DNA of 64,000 nucleotides from Pseudoalteromonas piscicida (GCF_002208135.1 NZ_CP021646.1:3040001-3104000); one strand, 5' to 3'; shown: positions 30,441 to 40,596, counted from the first letter of the stretch. Translations and numbers: made by a program. The notes: a model not told the origin generated them from the letters alone.

Positions 30441-31334
30441 ATGAGCCGACTTAATTATCACCATCTTTACTACTTTTGGCAGGTTGCCAAGCTCGGGAAC
30501 CTGACTCAAGCTGCTAAAGAATTACATGTCTCGCAGTCTGCGCTCTCGGCGCAAATCAAACAGTTGGAATATAATATCGGAGTATCGCTATTTGAACGTG
30601 TCGGCCGTAGCCTAATGCTCACCGATCAGGGTAAAAAAGTGCTGAGCTATGCCGATGATATTTTTACCACGGGGCAAGAGCTCGAAGCCTTGCTAAGTAA
30701 GGGAGTGCAGTCGACTACCCATGTGACTATTGGGGTGTTGACCACATTGTCACGTAACTTTGTAGAAGCTTTTATTAGTCCTTTGATGCGACGCAGCGAT
30801 GTGCAATTTAAGTTAAAGTCAGGCAGTATTTCTGAGCTACTCAACGGCTTAACCAATTATGAGCTGGACTTAGTGCTTACCAACCGAACAATAAACCTAG
30901 ACACTTCAGATCCCTATTGGCAGTGCCAACTGGTTGCCAAGCAACCGCTCGCGATCATTGGCCCACCAGCGCTCAAGCCAAGCACGTCATTTCCACAAGG
31001 CTTTGAAAAAACACGCTGGATCTTGCCACCTGCCAACTCAGATTTACGCACCGCATTTAATGCACTATGCGCTCAGTTTCAGTATTTTCCCAACATTTTA
31101 GCAGAGGTCGACGATATGGCGATGATGCGACTGCTGGCACGGGATAGTGGCGCGGTGGCCGTTTTACCAGCCGTAGTAGTAAAAGACGAAATAGCCCAAG
31201 GGGTGCTACAGCAATATCAGGAACTGCCTAATATTTATGAGTATTTTTATGCGATTTCAACGCAAAAAAAGGTTGTTCCTGAAGCGATAAAAATCCTGTT
31301 GCAAGAAGCGCGTGATAAGGACGCACAATTTTAA
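30441..31334 (+). CDS. LysR-family regulator, probably of dabBA
   Basis: Transcription factor of 297 residues with an N-terminal winged HTH (LTQAAKELHVSQSALSAQIKQLE) and a C-terminal substrate-binding domain. The start MSRLNYHHLYYFWQVAKLGNLT resembles the NhaR branch of LysR. It is divergent from dabB with a 107-bp shared promoter region, the usual layout when a LysR protein controls its neighbour. The cue may be bicarbonate, CO2 or ions; this is inference. Confidence 0.88.
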   Translation: MSRLNYHHLYYFWQVAKLGNLTQAAKELHVSQSALSAQIKQLEYNIGVSLFERVGRSLMLTDQGKKVLSYADDIFTTGQELEALLSKGVQSTTHVTIGVLTTLSRNFVEAFISPLMRRSDVQFKLKSGSISELLNGLTNYELDLVLTNRTINLDTSDPYWQCQLVAKQPLAIIGPPALKPSTSFPQGFEKTRWILPPANSDLRTAFNALCAQFQYFPNILAEVDDMAMMRLLARDSGAVAVLPAVVVKDEIAQGVLQQYQELPNIYEYFYAISTQKKVVPEAIKILLQEARDKDAQF

Positions 31335-31500
31335 GCACACTGATTTTTATTCGCCCGAAAGTATTGGAAAGTCGCGATTTATTGCTGTTTTTTTACTTAA
31401 CGCATATTAACGTAAGAAAATTGGACTAAGCACTTGACCAATTGATGTTTATTTAGCAAGCTGAAACTATAGGATAAAAAAATTCGACGAGGCAGTTATC

Positions 31501-33096
31501 GTGTTCAAGCTTGCGCACAATGGCAACATCTTAATGGATGTGAAGTCAGCTTCACCGCCGAGTGCAGCTTTTGTAATTGAAGCCCTTGAAAAGTCGCAAT
31601 TTGCAGACTGCGAAATTGATCACGACTCGATTAATGCCTTTTTCCAAAGCGACTTCCCCGAGAGCCAAATTGTCGTTGCTAAACAACATGATGCCGAATT
31701 TGAAGTCACCCTAAGTGACGATAAAATGCAGGCCTTTGGGCAACTGAAAACAGCTCGTGGCGGCAAAGCGATATCGTTAGAAGAAGCGAAAAAAGCCATT
31801 GTTAAAGCGGGCGTCAGCCGTGGTTATAAGCAAGCCTACCTTGAAAATATCCTGCGCAAACAATTTGAACTTCCCCCTGGTGAAGAAGCATCTGGCTTAA
31901 TCGCCCAAGGCCGGCCACCACAAGACGGCCAGTCTGCGAAATTACTGCCGCATGTACAAACTTTAAAAGAGAGACTCAAGCAACCTAAAATGCGTGAAGA
32001 TGGCACCGTTGACATGCGTGATTTTGGCAAGCTTGCAAGCGTTGCACCGGGTGATTTACTGATTACTCAAAAGCCCGCAACGCCGGGTAAAGAAGGCTTT
32101 ACGGTTACCGGCGAGAGCATTGAAGCAAAGCCCGGCGACTCATTTCAGCTTATGGCGGGTGAAGGCACAGAGATCAACCCCAACAACCCACTAGAGCTTA
32201 TCGCAACCATCGCGGGTTGCCCCTCAGATATCGCCAACGGTATGCGCGTGGATGATGTATTTACGATTGCCGATGTCACAGTAAAAAGTGGCCATGTCGA
32301 CTTTAATGGCAGCGTTGTAGTCACCCATAACATTGAACCGGGCATGCGCGTAACGGCGCAAGGCGATATTACAGTACTCGGCACAGTGGAATCTGGGGAA
32401 CTTATCGCTGGTGGTCATATTGAAGTGCGAGGTGGCGTGATAGGTCACGTCGACCATCAAAATAATGAGCAAGGCTTAACTTGCAAGCTTATCGCCAAAG
32501 GCAATGTTGAGATTGCCCATGGACAATATACTTACCTTGAAGGCGATAGCATTATTATCAATAAGCAAAGCAACCACTGCGATATTAAAGCGCAAAAGCT
32601 GATACAAGTTGGCACTGGCGATCATCCAAGTGGCAAGCTGATAGGCGGCTCAATTATCGATGCGCAGATGGTGGTTGCGGGAGAGATTGGCAGTGAGTCT
32701 GGCGCTAAGATGATGATTTATCTGGCACGCAAAGGTCTCAAAATCACCCAGGAAACCGACACCCTGTTCAAAGAAGTCGCCGCCACCAATGATTCTTTAG
32801 ATCAACTACAGCAAGCGATTGAAAAAGCAGAGTTAGTAAAAGACGCCGCTAAAAAGCAGCAACTCAAAACTAAAATTGGCGCAACACAAATGCACTACTG
32901 CCAGCAAGCCGAGCACCTTGAGCAAAAGCTCAGCCAGCTTGATCACGACTTACACGATTTGCTCGACAACACGAAACTTGCGGCAAACAAAGCGCTTCAT
33001 TCAGGGGTTGAAATCCATATTTTTGACCGCGTGTATAAAACAACCCGCAGTTATCCCCTTGCTCAGCAACACTGCAAGAAAACCAAGTTAAGATAG
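31501..33096 (+). CDS. FapA domain protein (DUF342)
   Basis: A 531-residue cytoplasmic protein with the FapA/DUF342 polymer-like beta-helix core (about 95-400: GDLLITQKPATPGKEGFTVTGE, VKSGHVDFNGSVVVTHNIEPGMRVTAQGDITVLGTVE, AGGHIEVRGGVIG) and a coiled-coil C-terminus (about 420-490). The start is GTG at 31501, supported by its FKLAHNGNILMDVKSA reading and GACGAGG upstream. Alteromonads carry such proteins near motility or chemotaxis functions, but nothing here links it. Function unknown. Confidence 0.85.
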   Translation: MFKLAHNGNILMDVKSASPPSAAFVIEALEKSQFADCEIDHDSINAFFQSDFPESQIVVAKQHDAEFEVTLSDDKMQAFGQLKTARGGKAISLEEAKKAIVKAGVSRGYKQAYLENILRKQFELPPGEEASGLIAQGRPPQDGQSAKLLPHVQTLKERLKQPKMREDGTVDMRDFGKLASVAPGDLLITQKPATPGKEGFTVTGESIEAKPGDSFQLMAGEGTEINPNNPLELIATIAGCPSDIANGMRVDDVFTIADVTVKSGHVDFNGSVVVTHNIEPGMRVTAQGDITVLGTVESGELIAGGHIEVRGGVIGHVDHQNNEQGLTCKLIAKGNVEIAHGQYTYLEGDSIIINKQSNHCDIKAQKLIQVGTGDHPSGKLIGGSIIDAQMVVAGEIGSESGAKMMIYLARKGLKITQETDTLFKEVAATNDSLDQLQQAIEKAELVKDAAKKQQLKTKIGATQMHYCQQAEHLEQKLSQLDHDLHDLLDNTKLAANKALHSGVEIHIFDRVYKTTRSYPLAQQHCKKTKLR

Positions 33097-33132
33097 ACTT
33101 TAAAACCGCAGGCTCCTAGCCTGCACTTTGCT

Positions 33133-33942
33133 CTAGCGCTGACATTCAGAGCAATACACTGTGCTGCGTTGTCCTAGACGTATTTCTTTTAATGGTGTTT
33201 CGCAGCTTACGCAGGGCTCACCTTTGCGACCATACACCAATAATTCTTGGGCAAAATAACCCGGTTTACCATCACTTTGGGCAAAGTCTTTGAGTGTCGT
33301 TCCCCCTTGTTTGATAGCTGCACTTAGGGTTTCCTTGATGATCGGCGTCAACAATTGGTAGCGTTTAAGTGAAATTTTACCTGCTTCTTTTTTGGGATGG
33401 ATCCCCGCTTTAAACAAAGATTCATTGGCATAAATATTACCCACCCCAACCACCACATGATTATCCATAACAAATTGTTTAATCGGCTGCTTTTTGCCTC
33501 TGCTTTTTTCAAATAAGTACTCTGCGGTAAAAAGCTCGGTCAACGGCTCAGGACCCAGTTTTTCAAAAACGCTATGAGCTTCGCCCGCACCTTGCCATAA
33601 AAAAGCACCAAAGCGACGCGGGTCGTTCAGTCTGAGCGACTTACCTGAGGCCAGAATGATCTCCACATGATCATGCTTTTTTAGTGGCTCTGTGCTATCA
33701 ACAACACGTAAGTTTCCTGACATTCCCAAATGCAAAATCGCAGTGCCATACTTGGATTCGATAAGCAAATACTTTGCCCGTCGCTTAACCGCAAGCACCT
33801 TCTCACCTTCAAGCAATTGTACTTCCTCTGGTACAGGCCATCTCAACTTACCATTGTGTACTTTTACGTTTTGAATAATGTGGTGCTCTAAATACGGTTG
33901 AATGCCTAAACGGCTCACTTCGACTTCTGGTAACTCAGGCAT
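33133..33942 (-). CDS. mutM: Formamidopyrimidine-DNA glycosylase (Fpg/MutM)
   Basis: Excises 8-oxoguanine and formamidopyrimidines; bifunctional glycosylase/AP lyase. The 269 residues start [13 protein letters not shown], so Pro at position 2 (after Met removal it is the nucleophile) and Glu at 3 are in place. The H2TH region carries [22 protein letters not shown], and the C-terminal zinc finger has CVSCETPL...[10 protein letters not shown] 31-bp gap separates it from the upstream 163-residue gene. Confidence 0.97.
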   Translation of the reverse strand: MPELPEVEVSRLGIQPYLEHHIIQNVKVHNGKLRWPVPEEVQLLEGEKVLAVKRRAKYLLIESKYGTAILHLGMSGNLRVVDSTEPLKKHDHVEIILASGKSLRLNDPRRFGAFLWQGAGEAHSVFEKLGPEPLTELFTAEYLFEKSRGKKQPIKQFVMDNHVVVGVGNIYANESLFKAGIHPKKEAGKISLKRYQLLTPIIKETLSAAIKQGGTTLKDFAQSDGKPGYFAQELLVYGRKGEPCVSCETPLKEIRLGQRSTVYCSECQR

Positions 33943-33973
33943 AATTCACTCTATTACTGTGTGGTTGGTGGTA

Positions 33974-34465
33974 TTACAATTCTATGGGTAGAAATAATGC
34001 TTTGGCTTGCACGGTATCAAGTTCAAACCAACGCTGTTGTTGTTTATCAAATAATACAAAGCCATCATCGCTAGGATACAGTTGATAGCTAAGCGGAAGC
34101 TCTTGAGTTGCCAGCCAAAACTGCGCAGCGCTCAGCGCGGGCGCCGACAGCTTTGGCGCTTCAACAACCAATAGCTGTAAATTTTGCCACTTGGCGACAA
34201 GCGCGCGTAAGGCATTTTCACCAAAGGTCTGGTTTGAGCCTTGCGGTAACTCTATACGCCAGCTTGTCCCAATACGTTCAATTTTATAGCCAGGAAATGC
34301 CACGGTTAGGACAAAGCTTTGTTCTGGTAGCACGGCTTGTATCTTTGCTTTGTCGTCACTGGGATCCAATTTATAGTGAAGGCCGTTGAGAAAAAAGATC
34401 ATCAGTAACATGGAAAAGATCACCACATTATTCCAGGCCTTACGGCTCATTTGAATCATACCCAT
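33974..34465 (-). CDS. Hypothetical membrane-anchored protein
   Basis: A 163-residue protein with one N-terminal membrane helix at about 12-30 (NVVIFSMLLMIFFLNGLHY) and a periplasmic domain ending KALFLPIEL. No family is recognised. The start may be the Met at 1 or the Met at 6 (MSRKAWNN), since both fit. It precedes mutM by 31 bp and is likely co-transcribed. Confidence 0.7.
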   Translation of the reverse strand: MGMIQMSRKAWNNVVIFSMLLMIFFLNGLHYKLDPSDDKAKIQAVLPEQSFVLTVAFPGYKIERIGTSWRIELPQGSNQTFGENALRALVAKWQNLQLLVVEAPKLSAPALSAAQFWLATQELPLSYQLYPSDDGFVLFDKQQQRWFELDTVQAKALFLPIEL

Positions 34466-34666
34466 CTCCTAAGCGTTTGAACGGTTAGTGTATAATACTA
34501 ATTTGCATTTATACATGCTCAATTAGCCCTTGCACGCCGAGGCTATTTCGCCTAATTCAACAATCTGTCATAACCGCACCCTATCTACGCCAAATTGCGC
34601 ATTTACACTATTTAAATGACAAGTTATTTTGCTAGAATGTGGGCAAAATTTTAAGGAGTTCCGTCA

Positions 34667-35590
34667 ATGGCAATGTATGTAGTGGGTCATAAGATCCCTG
34701 ATTCAGATTCAATCTGCGGTGCAATCGCACTTGCTTATTTAAAAAACCAAATTGGTGAAGAAGCAATCCCTACACGTTTGGGTGAAGTCTCACCTGAGAC
34801 TCAGTTTATTCTTGACCGCTTTGGTTTTGAAGCACCAGAGCTTAAGATGAGCTATGCTGGCGAAGATGTGTATATCGTTGACCACACCGAAAAAACACAA
34901 GCACCAGACGACATTGATAAAGCAACTGTGGTTGGTGTAGTTGATCACCACAAACTAGGCGACCTTACAACCTCAACACCACTTGAGTGTTGGATCCGTC
35001 CTGTTGGCTGTAGTAACACGATTATTAAAATGATGTACGACTTCTACGATGTAGAAATCCCAGCAAACATTGCTGGCATCATGATGTGTGCAATCCTAAG
35101 CGACACAGTCATCTTCAAATCACCAACTTGTACCACTGCGGATATCAAATGTGTTGAAGCGCTTGCAAAAATCGCGGGTGTTGATGATGCTAAAGCGCTT
35201 GGCATGGAAATGTTCAAGGTGAAATCAGCAGTTGAAGGCACACCAATTCGTGACTTGGTCATGCGTGATTTCAAAGACTTTAACATGAATGGCAACCTTG
35301 TTGGTATTGGCCAGCTTGAAGTGGTTGATCTTGCTGTATTTGATAAAATCAAAGATGAGCTACATGCCGATATCGCAAAATTAAAAGAAGAAGGTAATCG
35401 CCACAGTGTGATGCTACTACTTACTGATATCATGAAAGAAGGCTCACAAATGCTGATCGCTTCTGATGATGAAGCGATCATCGCAAAAGCATACGACGTT
35501 GAGCCTGAAGCAAGCAAAGTATGGTTAGACGGCGTACTGAGCCGTAAAAAGCAAGTTGTACCACCATTGCAAGACGCATTCGCTGGTTAA
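34667..35590 (+). CDS. ppaC: Manganese-dependent inorganic pyrophosphatase (family II)
   Basis: DHH-family enzyme hydrolysing PPi with Mn2+ or Co2+. The 307 residues show the metal motifs GHKIPDSDSICGA, VYIVDHTE and VGVVDHHKLGDL, plus the C-terminal SRKKQVVPPL with the substrate-binding Arg and Lys. TTTAAGGAGTTCCGTCA provides a strong ribosome site. Family II enzymes are scattered among marine gammaproteobacteria beside or instead of the common family I enzyme. Confidence 0.97.
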   Translation: MAMYVVGHKIPDSDSICGAIALAYLKNQIGEEAIPTRLGEVSPETQFILDRFGFEAPELKMSYAGEDVYIVDHTEKTQAPDDIDKATVVGVVDHHKLGDLTTSTPLECWIRPVGCSNTIIKMMYDFYDVEIPANIAGIMMCAILSDTVIFKSPTCTTADIKCVEALAKIAGVDDAKALGMEMFKVKSAVEGTPIRDLVMRDFKDFNMNGNLVGIGQLEVVDLAVFDKIKDELHADIAKLKEEGNRHSVMLLLTDIMKEGSQMLIASDDEAIIAKAYDVEPEASKVWLDGVLSRKKQVVPPLQDAFAG

Positions 35591-35598
35591 TACTGCTC

Positions 35599-35625
35599 GC
35601 CGAGGTGAAAGCCTCGGCTGTTTTT
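35599..35625 (+). terminator. Rho-independent terminator of ppaC
   Basis: GCCGAGG and CCTCGGC flank a six-base loop and are followed by TGTTTTT. It ends directly at the ATG of the next gene. Confidence 0.88.
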
Positions 35626-36315
35626 ATGCTGCACCTCACTCCGGGTATATTCGCCTCCTTTGTCAAAGACTTGAATGCCGCGCGCCATTCACATCACCTT
35701 ATTCAAATTAATCTGCCCTTGAGCGACTGTCTCGCACAAGTCGGTGATAAGACGCTATTTGGCCCAAGCGTAATTGCGAGTGGCGTAGAACATAGCTTAA
35801 AAATGACCTCAGGCTGGGTGATATTAGTCGAACCAAAAAGCTTGTATGGCAAGCAACTACAAGGCAATAGCTGCGCAGCAATCAAGATAAATACCGCACC
35901 AAAGAGCAATGCCAAGCTTGCCGAGTTATTACGCGCAGTAGAGCTGACCGAACTCCCGACGACGGATTTAGATCCAAGAATTGGCCGTGTGTTGGCGCAG
36001 TTAGATGCTTGTTTTAACGCACAAACTTGCCTGAAACCCAGTCACTTCAGCGCAAATACGATTGCCGAGTCACTTTATCTCTCACCAAGTCGCTTTTTAC
36101 ATCTGTTTACCGAGCAAGTGGGGATAGCGTGGCGACCTTATGTGCTGTGGCGCAGGCTGATCTGCTCAGTTGTCGCCATACAACAAGGCAACAACCTTAC
36201 ACAAGCAGCCATGCTCGCAGGGTTTGCAGATAGTGCTCATTTGAGCCGTACGTTTAAACGGCAGTTTGGTATTACACCGACTGAGGCATTAAAAACACAA
36301 AGCGCTATAAACTAA
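35626..36315 (+). CDS. AraC-family transcriptional regulator
   Basis: A 229-residue regulator with a short cupin-like N-terminal domain (HLTPGIFASFVKDLNAARHSHHLIQINL) and two HTH motifs at about 130-225 (FSANTIAESLYLSPSRFLHLFTEQVG, LTQAAMLAGFADSAHLSRTFKRQFGITPTEAL). A GTG at 35605 opens the same frame but lies inside the ppaC terminator, so the ATG at 35626 is preferred. No Shine-Dalgarno is seen. Target and inducer are unknown. Confidence 0.82.
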   Translation: MLHLTPGIFASFVKDLNAARHSHHLIQINLPLSDCLAQVGDKTLFGPSVIASGVEHSLKMTSGWVILVEPKSLYGKQLQGNSCAAIKINTAPKSNAKLAELLRAVELTELPTTDLDPRIGRVLAQLDACFNAQTCLKPSHFSANTIAESLYLSPSRFLHLFTEQVGIAWRPYVLWRRLICSVVAIQQGNNLTQAAMLAGFADSAHLSRTFKRQFGITPTEALKTQSAIN

Positions 36316-36330
36316 GCAAATTGGACTAAA

Positions 36331-36729
36331 CTAAGCCGTCTGTTTACTACCTCGTTTATAAGCTTCATCAATCAGCTTGACCATAGGTAGCGACGATATG
36401 ATTAATACGACGAGAAAAATAATCGAATGAACAATCATCTCATCGACCGTATAGCCAATACGAAACTGAATAAATGCCTGGATCTGAATGTAAACATTGG
36501 CAGCAATAAATAGTGCTAATGACACGCTCCAAAACCACACATCTGTGATAGGACGCTTGCCATAAGCGACGCAAAAGGCACCAAATACATTTAAGAGATC
36601 CGCGACCAATAACACAATCCCAGTAAACATGCTCGATTCTATTGCTAAATGATCCGGTAGCGTAAATGCATCATAGATTGAGGCAGTAAACGTCAGTAGT
36701 AAGAAATAAAATTAGACTTTCCATTTCAT
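36331..36729 (-). pseudogene. Small membrane protein gene with in-frame TAA at codon 6
   Basis: From the ATG at 36727-36729 the frame reads MKWKV, then TAA (36712-36714), then continues without break as FYFLLLTFTASIYDAFTLPD and on to the end at 36331, 132 codons in all. The first segment looks like a signal anchor, followed by three further helices (FTGIVLLVADLLNVFGAF, FWSVSLALFIAANVYIQI, MIVHSIIFLVVLIISS). A good GGAGGG site precedes the ATG and the gene overlaps the upstream 36-codon frame (ATGA). A later start at 36628-36630 gives a 99-residue protein that may still be made. Family unknown. Confidence 0.5.
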
Positions 36730-36836
36730 GCAAGCGACCCTCCATAACCGTAAGATATGTCATCGCGGTCACTTGGTCTCTGCTTCAGTACTTTCTCAGT
36801 ACATACCTTATCAACAATCTTTGTTGTTTTTCTCAT
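36726..36836 (-). CDS. Possible small ORF, 36 residues, upstream of the membrane protein
   Basis: The ATG at 36834-36836 is preceded by GGAAGGAGCCT and the frame gives MRKTTKIVDKVCTEKVL... ending ISYGYGGSLA. Its TGA overlaps the ATG of the downstream gene, which suggests translational coupling. No homology is recognised. It could be a leader peptide or a short gene of its own. Confidence 0.4.
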   Translation of the reverse strand: MRKTTKIVDKVCTEKVLKQRPSDRDDISYGYGGSLA

Positions 36837-36966
36837 AGGCTCCTTCCCTAAATACAAAATAAAAAAATCTAATTGTATACCCATTAACTAACCATGAACT
36901 TAGCCAGTTTATTCAAGCTTAGTTACCTAAGTTGCATCACACTGCTACCAAAATAGGAGCATAACC

Positions 36967-37668
36967 ATGAAGCAATTTTTAGTAACTACCCTTTTAGTTG
37001 ATTATCAACATTCAGAGATCCAAAGCTTAATAGAAGCAAAAGGTTGGCAGCAACTTGACGCCATCGCGGCAGCGGAGCAAATCTATAACTTCGTCAAAGA
37101 CGACATAGAGTTTGGTTATAGTAAGACAGATACACTAACTGCAAGCCAAGTACTTAAGCAAGGCTATGGACAATGTAATACCAAAGGAACATTATTGGTT
37201 GCACTGCTACGGGCTTGTGATATTCCCACCCGAGTTCATGGATTTGAGATAGCCAACAGTCTTAAACAAGGGTTAATTCCTACCCTACTGACATGGTTTG
37301 CCCCAAAAAGTATTATCCATAGTTGGGTTGAGGTTTATTTAGAGGAGCGCTGGGTAGAGCTTGAAGGTTACATAATTGATGACGGCTACCTTAAACAGGT
37401 TCAGCAACAGTTCTCGAAGGCAAAAGGCTTTACGGGATTTGGTATTTCCACTCCCTGTTTACAGCAACCCGATAATCGCTTTTCGTTAAATGGTGCATAT
37501 ATTCAAAAGCAAAGTATCACACGCGATTTGGGGGTTTTTACAAATCCAGATGCGCTGTATCAGCAACACAAAAATCTCACCGGCATCACGCTATGGCTCT
37601 ATGCACACGGCTTTAGACATTGGATAAACCAAAGAGTAAAGCGCGTCAGAGCTGGACGGTTCAACTGA
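36967..37668 (+). CDS. Transglutaminase-like superfamily protein
   Basis: A 233-residue protein with the papain-like transglutaminase core: the catalytic Cys in QGYGQCNTKGTLLVALLRA, the His in SIIHSWVEVYLEERWVELEG. The third triad residue may be the Asp or Glu after that strand. No signal peptide is seen, so it acts in the cytoplasm. ATAGGAGCATAACC precedes the start. Substrate unknown; relatives act as peptidases or amidases. Confidence 0.82.
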   Translation: MKQFLVTTLLVDYQHSEIQSLIEAKGWQQLDAIAAAEQIYNFVKDDIEFGYSKTDTLTASQVLKQGYGQCNTKGTLLVALLRACDIPTRVHGFEIANSLKQGLIPTLLTWFAPKSIIHSWVEVYLEERWVELEGYIIDDGYLKQVQQQFSKAKGFTGFGISTPCLQQPDNRFSLNGAYIQKQSITRDLGVFTNPDALYQQHKNLTGITLWLYAHGFRHWINQRVKRVRAGRFN

Positions 37669-37720
37669 GCTCAAAATAGAAAATTGACAGTAATTAAAGT
37701 TGCCATATTCAACGCCACTA

Positions 37721-38764
37721 TTACTGCGCCGGGATCACACAGTTACGGCCCGCGGCTTTGGCTTGATATACCGCGTGGTCAACTGCTTTTAATGAATGAC
37801 CAAAAGGCAAGTTAGTATTGATTTCGGCAACCCCAAAGCTTGATGTAATAGTGATCTCCCCTGACGGTGTTGAGATAACCGATTGCTCTATTTCTTGTCG
37901 CAGGCGCTCTGCTATCACCATCGCTGAGTTTACTGGTGTATTCGGCAACAGCACAATGAACTCTTCGCCTCCTAAGCGACACATGCAGTCTTCTAACCTT
38001 AAGGTATTCACGCAGATCTCGGCAAAGCTCTTAAGCACCAAATCACCGGTTTCATGACCATGGCTATCGTTGATTTTTTTAAAGTGATCTATGTCTAGCA
38101 TCATCATACTAAATGGATGATCAAAGCGTGCATGACGACTGATCTCACGTTTTGCGTTATCCATTAAAAAACGTCGATTACTCAATCCAGTGAGCGGATC
38201 TTTAAACGCCATATCAGTGAGTTGCAGCTGTAACTGCCATAACTCTTTAACCAGTAATCGGCGACTGCAGCAGTCCGCAATCATCTCCGCAAAAGCAATT
38301 TCATCTTTGTGCCACGTACGTACGCCATGATTTCCCTCACAACACACCACTCCGTGTGGAATACCATTTTTAAAGATCACCGTATCTAACATGGTCATTA
38401 TGTGATTCGGCGTTAAATAACACTCGTGAAATTCAGACGTTCTGGGATCGGCTGCAGCGTCGCTCGCATCGATCGATTGACCACTGTTGATTGCTGAAAA
38501 ATAAGCGGGGAAATTTTCATACTTTAAGGCGGGCAATTGCACAGGTAACTCGTCCACCTGCCAATCCGTATTAGCAACATTGATAAGCTCAGAAGGTTTA
38601 TCGAGATCGTCAAACAACCAAACAGAAACCCGAGTGACGTCTAAGGTAAGTTTACCTTCATCAAGTAAATCAATCAGGAAGCTTTGAAATGTTCCCGATA
38701 CATCAAGCTCTTGCGAGCTGAGCCGCCTAAGCCTCTGAGTGACATTGCTAAAGTTCTTCAACAT
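37721..38764 (-). CDS. Diguanylate cyclase with GAF sensor domain
   Basis: A 347-residue protein with a GAF domain at about 20-165 (VWLFDDLDKPSELIN, GIPHGVVCCEGNHG) and a GGDEF domain at about 180-345. The active site is LGGEEFIVLLPN and an RxxD inhibitory site (RLED) lies five residues upstream, so it should make c-di-GMP under product feedback. No membrane helix; a soluble cytoplasmic enzyme. The GAF ligand is unknown. Confidence 0.93.
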   Translation of the reverse strand: MLKNFSNVTQRLRRLSSQELDVSGTFQSFLIDLLDEGKLTLDVTRVSVWLFDDLDKPSELINVANTDWQVDELPVQLPALKYENFPAYFSAINSGQSIDASDAAADPRTSEFHECYLTPNHIMTMLDTVIFKNGIPHGVVCCEGNHGVRTWHKDEIAFAEMIADCCSRRLLVKELWQLQLQLTDMAFKDPLTGLSNRRFLMDNAKREISRHARFDHPFSMMMLDIDHFKKINDSHGHETGDLVLKSFAEICVNTLRLEDCMCRLGGEEFIVLLPNTPVNSAMVIAERLRQEIEQSVISTPSGEITITSSFGVAEINTNLPFGHSLKAVDHAVYQAKAAGRNCVIPAQ

Positions 38765-38932
38765 AATACGAAGATTTTATTCTTTTCTGCTAGCATAACG
38801 CGCCATGATTTTTAAGCATAGTATTAAATACTAGAATTAACCTATGTTTATCACACGATTATGTAAGAAATAAGAATATAAGTAGAGAAAATCATAAAGA
38901 GGGTAATGCTAAAAGGTAGTGAACCTGAGGAT

Positions 38933-38959
38933 AATAAAGTGGCACGAGGCCACTTTATT
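38933..38959 (-). terminator. Terminator downstream of panP
   Basis: AATAAAGTGGC-ACGAG-GCCACTTTATT is a perfect 11-base inverted repeat, located just past the panP stop. Confidence 0.7.
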
Positions 38960-38965
38960 CGTTAG

Positions 38966-40596
38966 TTATTTAATATATTTTGCGAGGTATTTTTTAAATA
39001 CCGGATCTGACATTGCCAATTGGCGTTGCTCATCCATGATTTCTTTAAGTAAAGATTCCGATGTTAATGGGTTGGCCAAAACCACTCGGAATACCACCGT
39101 AGGTTGGCGGTCATATTGCTCTGGCGTTAAGCGTGTTCGAGAAACAAAAGAGCGGCCTGCTTCACGCTGACGCTTTTGCATGCTCGCAGTAAAACGGTTA
39201 AGTGCGGCATAAATCTCTATCTTTTCTTGTTCATCCGCTTGTGCGATTGCCGCTTTTATTTGCTCAGGCACATAGCGATAAGTCAGCAAACATAGCTCAG
39301 GTTCAGAGATCAGCTCAAAATCAGGGGTTTGTTTAATGAGTTCAGCAAAATACCGCGCCTTTTCAATCCCTTTATCAATGAGCATCTCATAGCCTTGACG
39401 ACCAATAACGCGCAAACAGGCGTGAACTAGCATCGCCATACCCGGACGACTCCCCTCTAAGGTATGACTACCTAAGTCTTTAGAGCCCTTACGTAGGATA
39501 TATTCGGCGTGATGCTCAATTGCATCAGATGCTGCTGGATCTTTAAATAACACCATGCCCGCCCCATAGGCACGTACATTTGCTTGTGCGCATCTATAGT
39601 TATTGAATCTGCTCGTTCCACCCCCTTTAGAAGGTGGCGATTGTTATTCGACAGCAGTGTTGCCCCACCCCAAGCCGCGTCGACATGAAAGTGGCAATTG
39701 AGCTCCTCAGCTAAATCGGCCATCTCTTCTAACGGGTCAATATTACCTGTTTCGGTCGTCCCGGCAACACCAACTAAAGCCAGTACTTTAATCCCTTGCG
39801 CTTCAAGCTCATGAGCTTTAGCTCGCATGGCATCAACATCCACCTTATTGTTGCCAGCCGTTTTGATTGAAATGAAGTTATCGCGGCCAATGCCTAGCAC
39901 ATCCGCGGCCTTACCTAGTGAGTAATGACCTCTCTCAGAAACCAAGACCGCTAAGCCTCGGTAGCCATAATGTAGCATCGCGGCAACAATACCCGATGCA
40001 CCAATGCCTTTAAATTTACCATCTGCCTTCAATAAACGGTTTCTTGCAATCCAAAGCGCGGTTATATTTGCAATTGTGCCACCTGAACAAAAAGCACCGA
40101 GTGACGTTTTTGCGCTGTGCATCCATTTATCGTAGAAAGCATCATCGCTACCATAAACCAAGTGATGCATCATTCCCAACACTTGACGTTCAAGCGGAGT
40201 AAAGGCTTTTGACGTTTCAATTTTGACTAGGTTCTGATTGAGTCCCACCATCAACTTAGACAGTGGCAACACAAAATGCGGTAATGCTGAAGTCATATGC
40301 CCAATAAAACTTGGGGCTGCGGTATGCACTGAGTGGGCAACTAATTGCTCCATTATGTCTTGCGCATAGTCGGAAACGAACATTGGCACTTCGGGGATCA
40401 CCGCCGACTGAAAGTCTTTTTCGACTTCGTGCAGTGGCTTTTCGATTGCCGCAATATTCTCATTTAAAAAGCCAGCCAGATTGCTCGAGATTTCTTGCTC
40501 GATTCTGCTTAAAGTTGAATCAGGCGCCTCAGGCACGGTAAATATACGCATTAAGCTTTCTTCAGACGCAACGGCGCAACGCTTTGGACCCATCAA
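38966..40596 (-). CDS. panP: PLP-dependent aspartate 1-decarboxylase PanP-like, interrupted by a one-base frameshift
   Basis: Group II pyridoxal decarboxylase; in Vibrio-like bacteria PanP makes beta-alanine from aspartate for pantothenate. The first frame (39472-40596) carries the PLP pocket with the Lys in ITIDAHKQMYVPMG; the next frame (38966-39556) continues AGMVLFKDPAASDAIEHHAEYILRKGSKDLGSHT. The break is at a run of four G on the coding strand (C4 at 39562-39565); five would give an uninterrupted 543-residue enzyme of normal size. Substrate could be glutamate or another amino acid instead; PanP is favoured by overall similarity. The frameshift may be an assembly error. Confidence 0.85.

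Noticed and set aside
35605..35625. GTG start for the AraC regulator
   Set aside because: It lies within the ppaC terminator stem; the ATG at 35626 gives a normal cupin start.
39556..39570. Programmed frameshift in panP
   Set aside because: No slippery heptamer or stimulatory structure is seen, and three similar one-base losses occur elsewhere in the window.
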